A stretch of 64,000 nt of DNA from Corynebacterium kutscheri (GTDB lineage Bacteria > Actinomycetota > Actinomycetes > Mycobacteriales > Mycobacteriaceae): NCBI RefSeq assembly GCF_000980835.1, contig NZ_CP011312.1, forward strand, positions 806,001 to 870,000, given 5' to 3'. Position 1 is the first letter of the stretch. Each line of letters opens with the position of its first letter. Shown here piece by piece: positions 9,333-18,175 of the stretch. The position numbers and the translations under genes are program-made. A model generated the notes under the pieces. It made no database searches. It saw nothing but the letters and a program-made list of their open reading frames with translations, and was not told the DNA's origin.

Positions 9333-9365
9333 TTTATAGCCATGTTTTGATAACACAGCTATAAA
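9333..9365. terminator. Hairpin between rnpB and the galactokinase-like gene
   Basis: TTTATAGC (9333–9340) pairs with GCTATAAA (9358–9365), and after a two-base mismatch the stem continues with TGTT/AACA. It lies between the convergent rnpB and galactokinase-like genes. On the plus strand the T-run at 9324–9328 precedes it, so its main use may be to end the leftward message or protect an end. Confidence 0.45.
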
Positions 9366-9381
9366 ACTAGGTGGAAACTAT

Positions 9382-10614
9382 TTAAATCGCTGGCTCACCA
9401 TGTAATAACTCGACAACGATAAAACCGTCTTCAGCAAGATCAGCGGCAAAATTATCGGCATGTGATTGTTCTACGAGGGCAATAACCGAACCCGTAATTC
9501 CAGCAGCAGTACTACGCGCACTGAGTGCACCACGAGCCATGCACAGTTGCGAGAGCATGAGATCAGTAGAACCAAGACCATAAGAGTTTTCTAGTCCAGC
9601 TTGTGAAGACATAAGTAGGTTAAAAATTTCTTTATGCCGGCGAGATCGAACCGCTTGGGTGGTTAAAGTAACAAGTTTTTCTTCTTCAGTGAAAAAATTA
9701 AGCCATTGGCTTGCTTCAATAAGATTAGGTACTTTGTCCTCGCCATGAACTTCATGCACAGCTTTTAACCATTGGGCAACCCGAGTTTGAGCGTCGGGAA
9801 GTAAACGTAATGATTCAGCGCCAAAGGCTTTGGTTGCATCGTCGATAAAACGTTGGCGGCGACGTAGTGCACTGAAGTCTTCGTTGAAATTAGGTGGTGC
9901 AACAAGAAGCGCTACTGCGTCGGTTGCAGAACTAATAATATGTGATGCGTGGGTAATGGAACCATCTGCATAATCAATAACGTTAAGTTGTCCTTTTTGG
10001 CCACGTAATGCAGCGCTGAATTTGGCGCGAAGAGCAGGGCAAGTGAAGAAATGTTGTGCGGCAAGATAACACACATCAGCAAGTTTTGCGCGCACTGGAG
10101 CAGAATCACGTTCTTCGATTGCATGTCCCATGGCTAGTGCAGCAGCGATAAATAATGCAGTTTGAAAACCCAAACCAACCCCACGTGGAATATCACTAAC
10201 AACAGTGATATTAAATCCGTGCGTTTCTCTGCTGAGCATCTGTCGTTGCATCATAGTGTGTACCAGGCCAGCAAGCTGGTAGGCAGGGGAAAAATCCTCG
10301 GGAGTATTCTCGTGATAGTTATTTACTACAGCCATTGTGACGGTAGATTTATCCTGTTGAGGTGCATTGGATACAGGATCAATTGTTTCCATGGTGACAT
10401 GAATGGTGTCGTCGTGGCGCGGGGTAATAGCAACAGCGGTAGCTAAATTGGCAAGCGAGATTAAAACAGTACCACCGAAACAATCAGTATGTTCGCCGAT
10501 CAATGACCAGGTTGCTGGCGCAGTCGCTATTGCCGTGGGGTGGTCATAAGTGTCGATATGTAGTGCACGTACGCGGGTAGAAATGTCAGTATCGATATGT
10601 GGCCACAACGCCAT
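9382..10614 (-). CDS. Galactokinase-like GHMP protein, catalytic motifs degraded
   Basis: A 410-residue homologue of galactokinase. The galactose-binding signature is kept in part (LIGEHTD, residues 38–44, then GG). The ATP-binding motif, normally PxGxGLSSSA, reads IPRGVGLGFQTALF (about 142–155), so the serines that hold the phosphates are gone. Where galactokinases have the catalytic MDQ, the aligned stretch is RAKFSAALRG (about 196–205), with no Asp. The third glycine-rich GHMP motif reads STAAGITGSVIALVEQ rather than GGGFGG. The frame is intact over full length, so the gene is kept, but galactokinase activity is doubtful. No other galactose genes are next to it. Confidence 0.75.
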   Translation of the reverse strand: MALWPHIDTDISTRVRALHIDTYDHPTAIATAPATWSLIGEHTDCFGGTVLISLANLATAVAITPRHDDTIHVTMETIDPVSNAPQQDKSTVTMAVVNNYHENTPEDFSPAYQLAGLVHTMMQRQMLSRETHGFNITVVSDIPRGVGLGFQTALFIAAALAMGHAIEERDSAPVRAKLADVCYLAAQHFFTCPALRAKFSAALRGQKGQLNVIDYADGSITHASHIISSATDAVALLVAPPNFNEDFSALRRRQRFIDDATKAFGAESLRLLPDAQTRVAQWLKAVHEVHGEDKVPNLIEASQWLNFFTEEEKLVTLTTQAVRSRRHKEIFNLLMSSQAGLENSYGLGSTDLMLSQLCMARGALSARSTAAGITGSVIALVEQSHADNFAADLAEDGFIVVELLHGEPAI

Positions 10615-10979
10615 GGTGGGTTCCTTCTTAGTGCTTTAATTGGCGAAGAATAGTGCTAAAAAACCACTTAATGGTAGCAACGCCATAGGCAGTTGTTCTA
10701 CTTTTCATAAGGTATGAAAACTGGAAAATAGTGAAACATTGACAAAGTATTTAAAAATAACTGAGCAGAATGAAAAATTAGCTGCTTGCATCAGAATTAT
10801 TTATAGAAGTATTTTTCTGACAAAGTATTTTTATTATCTTTACACTAGGTAATGCATATATTAAAAGTAGTAGAAGTATCAGCATAAGAATGCGTTTAAA
10901 ACGAAGTGCATGACCTGAACAAACTGTTTTTAATCTCTTGCTTTGGTTTTTGATTTCACTATGACGTTAAGGAGTATTG
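10615..10979. other. AT-rich divergent intergenic region
   Basis: 365 bases between the leftward galactokinase-like gene and the rightward 62-codon gene. It is AT-rich with several TATAAT-like stretches, so it should hold the two divergent promoters. An AAGGAG at 10969–10974 is the ribosome binding site of the following gene. I see no further gene or clear dyad in it. Confidence 0.5.
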
Positions 10980-11168
10980 ATGGCTGATCTAGATAATAAG
11001 TGGTTTTTTAATCCACGAACTAAAAAAGTCGAACAAGGAAAAGTTTCTGGTTTTGACGATCGCATGGGACCATATGATTCCGAAGAAGAAGCAGCCCAAG
11101 CGTTAGAAATTGCCCAGGCACGCAATGAGTTTGCCGATGCTGAGGATGAAGCAGAAAAACAATGGTAA
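10980..11168 (+). CDS. Small acidic conserved actinobacterial protein
   Basis: A 62-residue acidic protein (DLDNKWFFNPRTKKVEQG, then DRMGPYDSEEEAAQALEIAQARNE and an acidic tail). Relatives are found across actinobacteria with the same WFxNxxTxxVEQG...DRMGPYxxxxEA pattern and are usually left as hypothetical or named SPOR-like; no function is established. AAGGAG six bases before the ATG gives a strong start; a TTG directly before it is less likely. It stands alone, ended by a long hairpin at 11220–11277. Confidence 0.85.
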   Translation: MADLDNKWFFNPRTKKVEQGKVSGFDDRMGPYDSEEEAAQALEIAQARNEFADAEDEAEKQW

Positions 11169-11219
11169 TAGTAGCGTAATAGCTATATTTGTTAGTCTTT
11201 GGGGCAGTAAACTAATAAA

Positions 11220-11277
11220 AAACATATGACTTTAAGCTAAAAGAGATACGAACATATTAGCTTAAAGTCATATGTTT
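11220..11277. terminator. 21-bp perfect hairpin between convergent genes
   Basis: Bases 11220–11240 are the exact reverse complement of 11257–11277, with a 16-base loop. The right end touches the stop codon of the CYTH gene (11276). Both sides are AT-rich (AAAAAA to the left, TTTAATTATTTT to the right), so it can end transcription in both directions. Confidence 0.8.
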
Positions 11278-11944
11278 AATTATTTTGTTGAGAAATTACA
11301 TATTGATAGGAATCACCAAGGGCGCGAAGCAGCTTTGATGGTGATTGCGCTGGTTGTGCTCCTGTTTGCGTTAGTATTTTGGTAGCTGAATCTAAAAGTT
11401 GTACAGCAATATCTTGTTTGAGGGCAGTGTTTGTTGTTTCTAGTTCCCACTCTCGCCACGTGGAATCGCTACCATGAGGAAGAAAACAAGATGCTGTGAC
11501 ATGGTCATCGCAAAATTCAGCAAGAATATCTCCATTTGCATCGGCAAGTAGTGTTTCATGGCGCTCATTATTTATCTGTGCAATCGCTAACAATTTTGCG
11601 CCTTTAGTAATATGATCGACCTGCTTTAATAAAGTGGCAGGAATATCTTTTTCCCCATTAATAATGCGGTGATGTAATTCAAGCCGATTGAGTTTATGCG
11701 GTAGCTTGATATGCCATCCATCATCTTTGCCGCCAGTTCGTTTGCGAAGCGTAATTTTTGCTCGCGTCAACGAAAGATCTGCTGTGTCATAATAATGCGC
11801 TGATAAATGATGAATAGTTGGCTCTAATTGCTGCGTGCAATAAGAAATTTCGGTGAGATCTGGGATCACCGTATCCTTAGTGACCGTTAACTTTATTTCA
11901 TGCTCGACTGCTGTAGTGATTTGATTTTGCATATTTGTATCCAT
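11276..11944 (-). CDS. CYTH domain protein
   Basis: A protein of about 222 residues with the CYTH (triphosphate tunnel metalloenzyme) fold. The EHEIKL motif (the ExExK signature) lies close to the N terminus, followed by YYDTADLSLTRAKITLRKRTGG and WHIKLP, then GDILAEFCDDHVTAS and WREWELE, which supply the acidic and basic residues of the tunnel. Family members hydrolyse inorganic triphosphate, ThTP or make cAMP; short bacterial forms are mostly triphosphatases. The start is uncertain: ATG at 11944 or 11932 both place EHEIKL near the N terminus, and the ribosome binding site is weak. It has no CHAD domain. Confidence 0.82.
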   Translation of the reverse strand: MDTNMQNQITTAVEHEIKLTVTKDTVIPDLTEISYCTQQLEPTIHHLSAHYYDTADLSLTRAKITLRKRTGGKDDGWHIKLPHKLNRLELHHRIINGEKDIPATLLKQVDHITKGAKLLAIAQINNERHETLLADANGDILAEFCDDHVTASCFLPHGSDSTWREWELETTNTALKQDIAVQLLDSATKILTQTGAQPAQSPSKLLRALGDSYQYVISQQNN

Positions 11945-12313
11945 AGGTTTGTTTCTCTTATTTTTAGGAAAAGGGAAAGCACATGCTGCTAACAATGATG
12001 CTTGTCGACGAAATATAGCACGTATAAAAGCAAGCAGTAGTAGCTAGGGAAGGGAAAAAATAACCTCTTTTATATGTGTGATCGATAACCATGACGGAGA
12101 TCGATATATTTAATTGAGCGGATGACTAATTGGTTTGTCTAAAAAGCCTTGACCTGCCCTAAGAAGATTATTTATCTGCTCTGGAATACTACCTGCATAA
12201 GTAGGTAGTATCAGGTATCTTCGTTAGACTCTTTTAGCGTTTAGTAGTGAAAGAAAGCTATCGAAAAAGCATAAATATGCGCCATGTCTAGGTAGGAAAG
12301 TATCGTTGAGGAC
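11945..12313. other. Upstream region shared by the CYTH gene and glnA2
   Basis: 369 bases of AT-rich DNA between two divergent genes. It must hold both promoters. I see no gene, no tRNA and no strong dyad. Nitrogen control by AmtR would be plausible for glnA2–glnE in this genus, but I could not find a convincing AmtR-type palindrome by eye. Confidence 0.4.
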
Positions 12314-13654
12314 ATGGAATCGCAAATGGAATATGTGCTGCGTACAGTTGAAGAGCAAGATGTGCGTTTTGTGCGCCTGTGGTTTACCGATATCTTGGGT
12401 TATCTTAAGTCGGTCTCAGTTGCCCCAGCAGAACTTGAATCTGCATTTGAAGAGGGGATTAGCTTTGATGGTTCATCCATTGAAGGATATTCACGTATCT
12501 CTGAATCAGACACTATTGCTCTTCCTGATCCCTCCACATTTCAGCTGCTTCCATTCGAAGCCCCAGAATCACCCTTGAAATCAGCTCGCATGATTTGCGA
12601 TATTTCAAACCCAGATGGCAATCCTTCTTATTCTGATCCTCGGCAGGTGTTACGTCGCCAGATACAACTAGCAGCTGATGAGGGATTCCAATGTATGGTA
12701 GCCCCAGAAATTGAGTTTTACCTCGTAGAAACACTAAAAACACAAGGTACTCCACCGGTTCCGACCGATAACGGTGGCTATTTTGACCAAGCTAGCTATA
12801 ATCAAGCGCCGTTATTTCGTCGACAAGCCATGATTGCATTAGAAGATATGGGTATTCCGGTTGAATTTTCCCATCACGAGGCATCACCTGGGCAACAAGA
12901 AATTGATTTGCGTCATGCTGATGCCTTGACTATGGCTGACTCGATTATGACCTTTAGATATGTGGCTAAACAAGTCGCCTTAGCCAATGGCATTGGAGCC
13001 ACCTTCATGCCCAAGCCTTTTGTGGATTATAGTGGGTCTGCAATGCATACACACATATCTCTTTTTGAAGGAGATACTAATGCGTTTCATGATCCCGATG
13101 GTGAATTTAACTTGTCGCTGACGGCTAAGCAGTTTATTGCTGGAATTTTGTGTCATGCGCGTGAATTTTCCGCAATCACTAATCAATGGACGAATTCTTA
13201 TAAACGGCTTTTATTTGGCAATGAAGCGCCTACCGCTGCCACCTGGGGTGCTTCGAATCGTTCTGCTTTAGTACGCGTCCCAACGTATCGCATGGGTAAA
13301 GCTGAGTCGCGCCGGGTTGAGGTGCGTTCACCAGATTCTGCATGTAACCCTTATCTTGCTTTAGCAGTTTTGTTAGCTGCTGGTTTGAAAGGGATTTCTG
13401 AGGGCTATGAATTAATGAGCCCAGCTGAAGATGATATTGCTGCCCTTTCGCGACGTGAGCGGCTAGCCATGGGGTATACGGATTTACCCACGAGTTTGGA
13501 TCAAGCCTTACGGGAAATGGAAAAATCTGAATTTGTAGCTGAAGTGCTCGGTGAGCAAGCCTTTGAGTATTTTTTGCGTAATAAATGGCGCGAATGGCAT
13601 GACTACCAAAGCCAGATCACGCCATGGGAATTAAAGAATAATCTTGAGTATTAG
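12314..13654 (+). CDS. glnA2: Type I glutamine synthetase, GlnA2 form
   Basis: A 446-residue glutamine synthetase I-type enzyme. Typical segments are RFVRLWFTDILGYLKSV (beta-grasp), FDGSSIEGYSRISESDT, VAPEIEFYL and EASPGQQEIDLRHADAL (metal and ammonium side), HTHISLF, NSYKRLLFGNEAPT, and RRVEVRSPDSACNPYLALAVLLAAGL. The usual adenylylated-tyrosine segment (NLYDLPPEE) is replaced by YELMSPAEDD, as in the short GlnA2/GSI-alpha type. It is followed after 61 bases by glnE. In C. glutamicum the orthologue is not the main enzyme and its role is unclear. The ATG at 12314 matches the family N terminus (MxSQxEYVLRT). Confidence 0.92.
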   Translation: MESQMEYVLRTVEEQDVRFVRLWFTDILGYLKSVSVAPAELESAFEEGISFDGSSIEGYSRISESDTIALPDPSTFQLLPFEAPESPLKSARMICDISNPDGNPSYSDPRQVLRRQIQLAADEGFQCMVAPEIEFYLVETLKTQGTPPVPTDNGGYFDQASYNQAPLFRRQAMIALEDMGIPVEFSHHEASPGQQEIDLRHADALTMADSIMTFRYVAKQVALANGIGATFMPKPFVDYSGSAMHTHISLFEGDTNAFHDPDGEFNLSLTAKQFIAGILCHAREFSAITNQWTNSYKRLLFGNEAPTAATWGASNRSALVRVPTYRMGKAESRRVEVRSPDSACNPYLALAVLLAAGLKGISEGYELMSPAEDDIAALSRRERLAMGYTDLPTSLDQALREMEKSEFVAEVLGEQAFEYFLRNKWREWHDYQSQITPWELKNNLEY

Positions 13655-13715
13655 CCAACCAGCACCCATCGTTATAACTAAGCTGGCTACGTTTATCGCG
13701 TAAGGATGAGTTTTT

Positions 13716-16700
13716 ATGAAATCATCTCGTACCAATAGGGGCGGCCTGCCTACGATGGCAGGGTTGGATTTACATCGACGCAATGCTCAAGAAGATCTTG
13801 AGTGGCTGGGCTGGTACAACTTAGCAAGTCTTGACTTATTATGGGCCTTGGCAGGAACAGCAGATGCTGATTTAGCACTTAACTCTATTGTTCGTCTTGC
13901 TCATATGCTTGACGATACTGAAGGTAGTCATATCGAACTTGATAAAGAGTTACGAGAAAATGCTGTTTTTCGGGTTCGATTATTTGCGCTTTTGGGTGGT
14001 TCGGCAGCGCTTGCTGATCATTTAGTTGCTAATCCACAACAATGGCGAGCTCTTACCTACGGTATTCCTTCCCGGGAAGAGATGTTTGTGACTTTGCTTT
14101 CTGCGGTAGCAGCACAACCAGCGCACTTTTTAGATGATACTGCCGTAGGGCTTGGTGCTAATGCGGTCGATCAAGCGCAAGTAGATTGCACCACTGCTGG
14201 TACCTATTGTGCTGAAATAGGTGGAATTGAAGCAGAAAGAATTCTCCGCTTGGAATATCGCACCTTGTTGCTGCGAATTGCCGCATTAGATCTTGCTGGT
14301 ACCTATGCTGACAATGGACGGCATGAAGGTGGTGAGACGCTGCGTTTTAGTACTGTTGTGCACGCATTGAGCGATTTAGCTGATGCGGCTTTAACCGCAG
14401 CTTTAGCAGTAGCAGTACATAATATTTATGGACAAACACCACTTGATAGCACTTTTGCCGTGATAGCAATGGGCAAATGTGGTGCCCGTGAGCTCAATTA
14501 TATTTCTGATGTCGATGTTATTTTTGTTGCTGGATCAGTGACAACCAGAATAACTCGGTTGGCCAGTGAATTTATCCGAATTGGGTCGCGATGTTATTTC
14601 GAAGTGGATGCTGCTTTGCGCCCAGAAGGAAAACGTGGTGCATTAGTGCGTACTCTTGAATCTCATTTGGCGTATTACCAGCGGTGGGCACAAACCTGGG
14701 AGTTTCAAGCACAATTGAAAGCCCGACCGATGACGGGATCATTAGCACTAGGTCAGGATTATCTTGATGCATTAAGCCCATTGGTTTGGCAGGCTAGTCA
14801 ACGCGATTCTTTTGTCAGTGATGTCCAAATCATGCGCCGACGAGTTGTTGAAAACGTTCCTGCCACAATGCGCGATAGAGAACTTAAGCTTGGCGACGGT
14901 GGGCTGCGCGATGTTGAATTTGCAGTGCAACTTCTTCAACTTGTTCATGGTCGGGCAGATGAATCTTTGCGCACGCTGGCTACAGTCGATGCCTTAACTG
15001 CACTTATTGATGGTGGTTATGTAGGCAGAGAAGATGGTGCGGAGCTTATTTTTGATTATGAGTTTTTGCGTCTTCTAGAGCACCGTTTGCAACTGCATAA
15101 GTTGAAACGAACTCATACGCTTCCAGCCTATGATGATGAGCATAATATGCGGTGGCTAGCTAGAAGTGCAGGTTTTTTGCCGCGTGATGGGGTCAGCAGC
15201 ACCGAAAAGTTAAAAAAAGAGTTACGCACAGTACGACGCACTATTTTGAGCCTGCACCACAAGCTATTTTATCGACCATTGCTTAACTCAGTGGCACAGT
15301 TGGATGCTGGCACTATTAAACTCACCCCGGTAGCAGCAAAATTACAGCTTGGGGCACTAGGATATCAATATCCAGATCGTGCTTTTGAACATCTTAGGGC
15401 ATTAGCAGCAGGCAGTGGTAGGAAGGCAAAGATTCAAGCAATGCTTTTGCCGATGCTGATGGAATGGCTTGCTCACACTGCTGATCCGGATGCTGGATTA
15501 TTAAATTATCGAAAATTATCTGATGCAGCTAATGATCGCACGTGGTTTTTAAGAATGTTGCGCGATGAAGGTATTGTCGGCCAGCGGTTAATGCGGATTT
15601 TAGGCAATTCTCCTTTTGCTGCTGAGTTGATTATTTCTGCTCCAGATTGTGTAAAACAGTTTGGCGATGGTACTCACGGACCAAAATTATTGGAGATAAA
15701 TCCAGAAACTGTGTCGCGATCTTTAGTACGGGCAGCTTCGCGGCATGAGCACCCAGAAAAAGCTATTTCTGTAGCCTGCAGTTTAAGACGAGTGGAATTA
15801 GCCCGTCTAGCAGCGGCAGATTTGTTGAATCTTATGGAAGTCAAAGAAATCTGTCACGGTTTATCTATTGTGTGGGATGCCGTATTAGAAGCAGCGTTGC
15901 ACGCTGAGATTCGTTTTTCATTGCAAGGGAAACTAGCCCCGGCAACCATCGCAGTTATTGGTATGGGGCGTTTAGGTGGTGCTGAATTAGGGTTTGGCTC
16001 TGATGCGGATGTGATGTTTGTTTGTGAGCCTGCGGATGGGGTTGATGATACAACGGCAGTACGGTGGGCGAGTGAGATTTGCGAACGCATGCGCACTCGG
16101 TTGGCTAAACCAAGCGGTGATCCACCATTAGAAGTTGATCTTGGTTTGCGTCCAGAGGGTCGTTCTGGGGCGGTAGTACGAACATTAGATTCCTATTATC
16201 AGTACTATAAGCGTTGGGGGGAGGTATGGGAGATTCAAGCTCTTTTACGGGCTACTTGGATTGCCGGGGATACTGATTTGGGGGTGCGGTTTTGTCAAAT
16301 GATTGATCAGTTTCGGTATCCCACAGCAGGCGCTGATGAGAAGATGATTCAAGAGGTGCGACGGATGAAAGCTCGAGTAGATAATGAGCGTCTACCTCGT
16401 GGTGCGGATCGAAATACGCACACTAAATTAGGCCGGGGAGCCTTAACTGATATTGAGTGGACTGCTCAGCTTCTTACCTTGATGTATGCGCACAAGCATA
16501 AGCAGTTGCATAGTACTTCGACGCTGACGGTATTAGAGGCAATTAAAGATAAAAAATTAATTGCTCCAGAAAAAGTAGATATCTTAATCAAGGCATGGCT
16601 TACTGCTACTCAAGCGCGAAACGCAATTGTTTTAGTGCGTGGAAAACGCGCTGATCAATTGCCTCTACCTGGTCCTCAACTAGCAGCGGTTGCGGGGGCA

Positions 16701-16823
16701 GCGGGGTGGAACCCTAATGATTATCAGGAATTTTTAGAAAATTATTTGAAGATCACCCGACACGCTAGAAAAGTAGTTGATGAGGTGTTTTGGGGTGAGC
16801 CAGTAGGTGAGCATGAAGTCTAA
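13716..16823 (+). CDS. glnE: Glutamine synthetase adenylyltransferase / deadenylylase
   Basis: A 1035-residue two-headed enzyme that adds AMP to glutamine synthetase in nitrogen sufficiency and removes it in limitation. Each half carries a nucleotidyltransferase motif: GKCGARELNYISDVDVIFV near residues 252–270 and GMGRLGGAELGFGSDADVMFV near 748–768. Each is followed by a LRPEGxxGxLVRTL motif and a helical GlnD/PII-uridylyl-type domain (KLGDGGLRDVEF; KLGRGALTDIEW). AAGGA lies before the ATG. The gene follows glnA2, but its main target is expected to be the separate glnA product, since GlnA2 lacks the usual tyrosine segment. Confidence 0.96.
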   Translation: MKSSRTNRGGLPTMAGLDLHRRNAQEDLEWLGWYNLASLDLLWALAGTADADLALNSIVRLAHMLDDTEGSHIELDKELRENAVFRVRLFALLGGSAALADHLVANPQQWRALTYGIPSREEMFVTLLSAVAAQPAHFLDDTAVGLGANAVDQAQVDCTTAGTYCAEIGGIEAERILRLEYRTLLLRIAALDLAGTYADNGRHEGGETLRFSTVVHALSDLADAALTAALAVAVHNIYGQTPLDSTFAVIAMGKCGARELNYISDVDVIFVAGSVTTRITRLASEFIRIGSRCYFEVDAALRPEGKRGALVRTLESHLAYYQRWAQTWEFQAQLKARPMTGSLALGQDYLDALSPLVWQASQRDSFVSDVQIMRRRVVENVPATMRDRELKLGDGGLRDVEFAVQLLQLVHGRADESLRTLATVDALTALIDGGYVGREDGAELIFDYEFLRLLEHRLQLHKLKRTHTLPAYDDEHNMRWLARSAGFLPRDGVSSTEKLKKELRTVRRTILSLHHKLFYRPLLNSVAQLDAGTIKLTPVAAKLQLGALGYQYPDRAFEHLRALAAGSGRKAKIQAMLLPMLMEWLAHTADPDAGLLNYRKLSDAANDRTWFLRMLRDEGIVGQRLMRILGNSPFAAELIISAPDCVKQFGDGTHGPKLLEINPETVSRSLVRAASRHEHPEKAISVACSLRRVELARLAAADLLNLMEVKEICHGLSIVWDAVLEAALHAEIRFSLQGKLAPATIAVIGMGRLGGAELGFGSDADVMFVCEPADGVDDTTAVRWASEICERMRTRLAKPSGDPPLEVDLGLRPEGRSGAVVRTLDSYYQYYKRWGEVWEIQALLRATWIAGDTDLGVRFCQMIDQFRYPTAGADEKMIQEVRRMKARVDNERLPRGADRNTHTKLGRGALTDIEWTAQLLTLMYAHKHKQLHSTSTLTVLEAIKDKKLIAPEKVDILIKAWLTATQARNAIVLVRGKRADQLPLPGPQLAAVAGAAGWNPNDYQEFLENYLKITRHARKVVDEVFWGEPVGEHEV

Positions 16824-16865
16824 AAGTATTGATTATCGTTGCTAATGACGATATAGAAAACCGAC

Positions 16866-16920
16866 TTAGGCTTACCTAAAAATCAACCATCTGATTGATT
16901 CTTAGCAAGGCTATCCTAAT
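16866..16920. promoter_or_regulatory. Two DtxR-like iron boxes before hmuO
   Basis: TTAGGCTTACCTAA begins at 16866 and TTAGCAAGGCTATCCTAA at 16902. Both resemble the DtxR consensus built on TTAGGTTAGCCTAACCTAA, with the second matching best in its right half. They lie about 65–120 bases before the hmuO start, where the promoter should be. In C. diphtheriae hmuO is repressed by DtxR with iron and activated by heme through two-component systems, so iron repression is expected here too. Confidence 0.6.
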
Positions 16921-16985
16921 TTATTCTTGAGGGGCTAAAGAAATGATGTGGCGCTGTGGCGCCTTAAGAATTGAAAGGCCCTATG

Positions 16986-17636
16986 ATGACGACCGCCGTT
17001 CGTAGTATTGCTGCTGACTTGAAGCTTTACACTGCGCAAGCTCATGAAGATGCTGAGCATTCTTATTTTATGAGCCACCTTATGGAGGGGGAACTAAATA
17101 AAGATGCTTTTATTGCTTTACAAGAGCAATCCTGGTTTTTTTATCGCGCATTGGAAGAAGCAGTTGAAGCGGTACGTGAAAGCGGACGGTGTATCGAATT
17201 TCTTGATCCTCGATTAAACCGTAGCGCTGCGCTAGAGCATGATCTTAATGTTTTGCACGGATCGACTCAGTGGCATGATACCGTGCATGCGCTTCCAGCT
17301 ACTAAAAACTATGTTGCAGCGCTAGAAGAGATTCGGGATAACAAAGATGCGCCTCGGTTGATTGCACACCATTATGTGCGTTACTTGGGTGATCTTTCTG
17401 GCGGTCAGGCGATTGGGCGTATGATGCAACGCCATTATGGAGTAGATCCAGAGGCAGTAAGTTTCTACGATTTTGCAGAGATTGGAAAACTCAAACCATA
17501 TAAGGATCTCTACCGTGAGAAACTTGATGGACTTGCTGAAGAATTTTCTGAAGAAGAAATTGAGATTCTATTGGCTGAAGCTGCTCGTGCTTTTGGTTTT
17601 AATCATCGGGTCTTTGCTGAGTTAGAAAAGAATTAA
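16986..17636 (+). CDS. hmuO: Heme oxygenase
   Basis: A 216-residue soluble heme oxygenase that opens heme to biliverdin, CO and iron, freeing iron from host heme. The proximal ligand is His20 in [10 protein letters not shown] when translation starts at the ATG at 16986, exactly the numbering of C. diphtheriae HmuO; this decides the start against the ATG one codon earlier. The distal helix reads [25 protein letters not shown], with the flexible GDLSGG glycines. GAAAGG precedes the start. It stands alone, with DtxR-like boxes upstream and a hairpin downstream. Confidence 0.96.
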   Translation: MTTAVRSIAADLKLYTAQAHEDAEHSYFMSHLMEGELNKDAFIALQEQSWFFYRALEEAVEAVRESGRCIEFLDPRLNRSAALEHDLNVLHGSTQWHDTVHALPATKNYVAALEEIRDNKDAPRLIAHHYVRYLGDLSGGQAIGRMMQRHYGVDPEAVSFYDFAEIGKLKPYKDLYREKLDGLAEEFSEEEIEILLAEAARAFGFNHRVFAELEKN

Positions 17637-17647
17637 AAACTTTTTAG

Positions 17648-17668
17648 TGCCGACATAATATGTCGGCA
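17648..17668 (+). terminator. Hairpin after hmuO
   Basis: TGCCGACAT and ATGTCGGCA form a nine-base stem with almost no loop just after the hmuO stop. The following bases (GATAAC) are not T-rich, so it may work as a transcript end or a weak terminator. Confidence 0.5.
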
Positions 17669-17683
17669 GATAACTAGAACCAA

Positions 17684-17730
17684 ATGTCTCGTATTGGTCT
17701 GACTTAAGTTAAGTCTGCAATACGGGACAT
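17684..17730. repeat. 47-bp dyad before the 89-residue protein gene
   Basis: ATGTCTCGTATTG at 17684 pairs with CAATACGGGACAT ending at 17730 (one G-U), and inside it GACTTAA pairs with TTAAGTC around a single G. Only a small internal loop separates the two stems. It lies about 120 bases before the start of the next gene and is not followed by a T-run. It could be an operator, a leader hairpin or a mobile-repeat remnant. Confidence 0.5.
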
Positions 17731-17852
17731 AGGCATATCTTGGAACTATGAGATTCTAAAGCAATAAAGAGGTTTGTTAATAAGTAGACGATGACATCAC
17801 ACAAAAGTTGCTCTAGGGTGGATGGAAAAACACGTTAGTTAAGGAGCATAAA

Positions 17853-18122
17853 ATGCCTATTACTGTTTCGTTGAATCTTGATGGATGTACTGTTGCTGAA
17901 TTGCAGACTTTTGTGCGTGCTTTGGAATCCTCCGGGGCGCAACCGGTGAGTGTATTAAAAGTAGAAGATAACCATTTGGTAGCTACTATTACCCAATCGC
18001 ACGGCCAAGCTGCCCACTTTAATTCACCATCGAAAAATGAGACTATAATTGATGGTCAAGCTATTGGAAACGTGGCGCTGAATTCGATTATTGATGCATT
18101 GATTTCTAAGCGCGGCGAATAA
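17853..18122 (+). CDS. Small conserved corynebacterial protein
   Basis: An 89-residue soluble protein (MPITVSLNLDGCTVAELQTFVRALESSG..., ending SIIDALISKRGE). I do not recognise a named family. It has a predicted beta-strand start, an amphipathic helix around residues 14–28, and a single cysteine at position 12. There is no signal peptide or membrane segment. AAGGAG lies before the ATG. It is convergent with the MFS gene downstream, and the hairpin at 18140–18175 closes both. Confidence 0.75.
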   Translation: MPITVSLNLDGCTVAELQTFVRALESSGAQPVSVLKVEDNHLVATITQSHGQAAHFNSPSKNETIIDGQAIGNVALNSIIDALISKRGE

Positions 18123-18139
18123 GAAGTAAACCCATAATA

Positions 18140-18175
18140 AGCGAGGCCAGGTTAAGGTTACGTGGTGGCCTCGCT
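18140..18175. terminator. Bidirectional hairpin between convergent genes
   Basis: AGCGAGGCCA (18140–18149) and TGGCCTCGCT (18166–18175) form a perfect ten-base GC-rich stem. It covers the last codons of the MFS gene, whose stop is at 18158–18160, and ends the message of the small protein gene from the other side. Confidence 0.6.
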
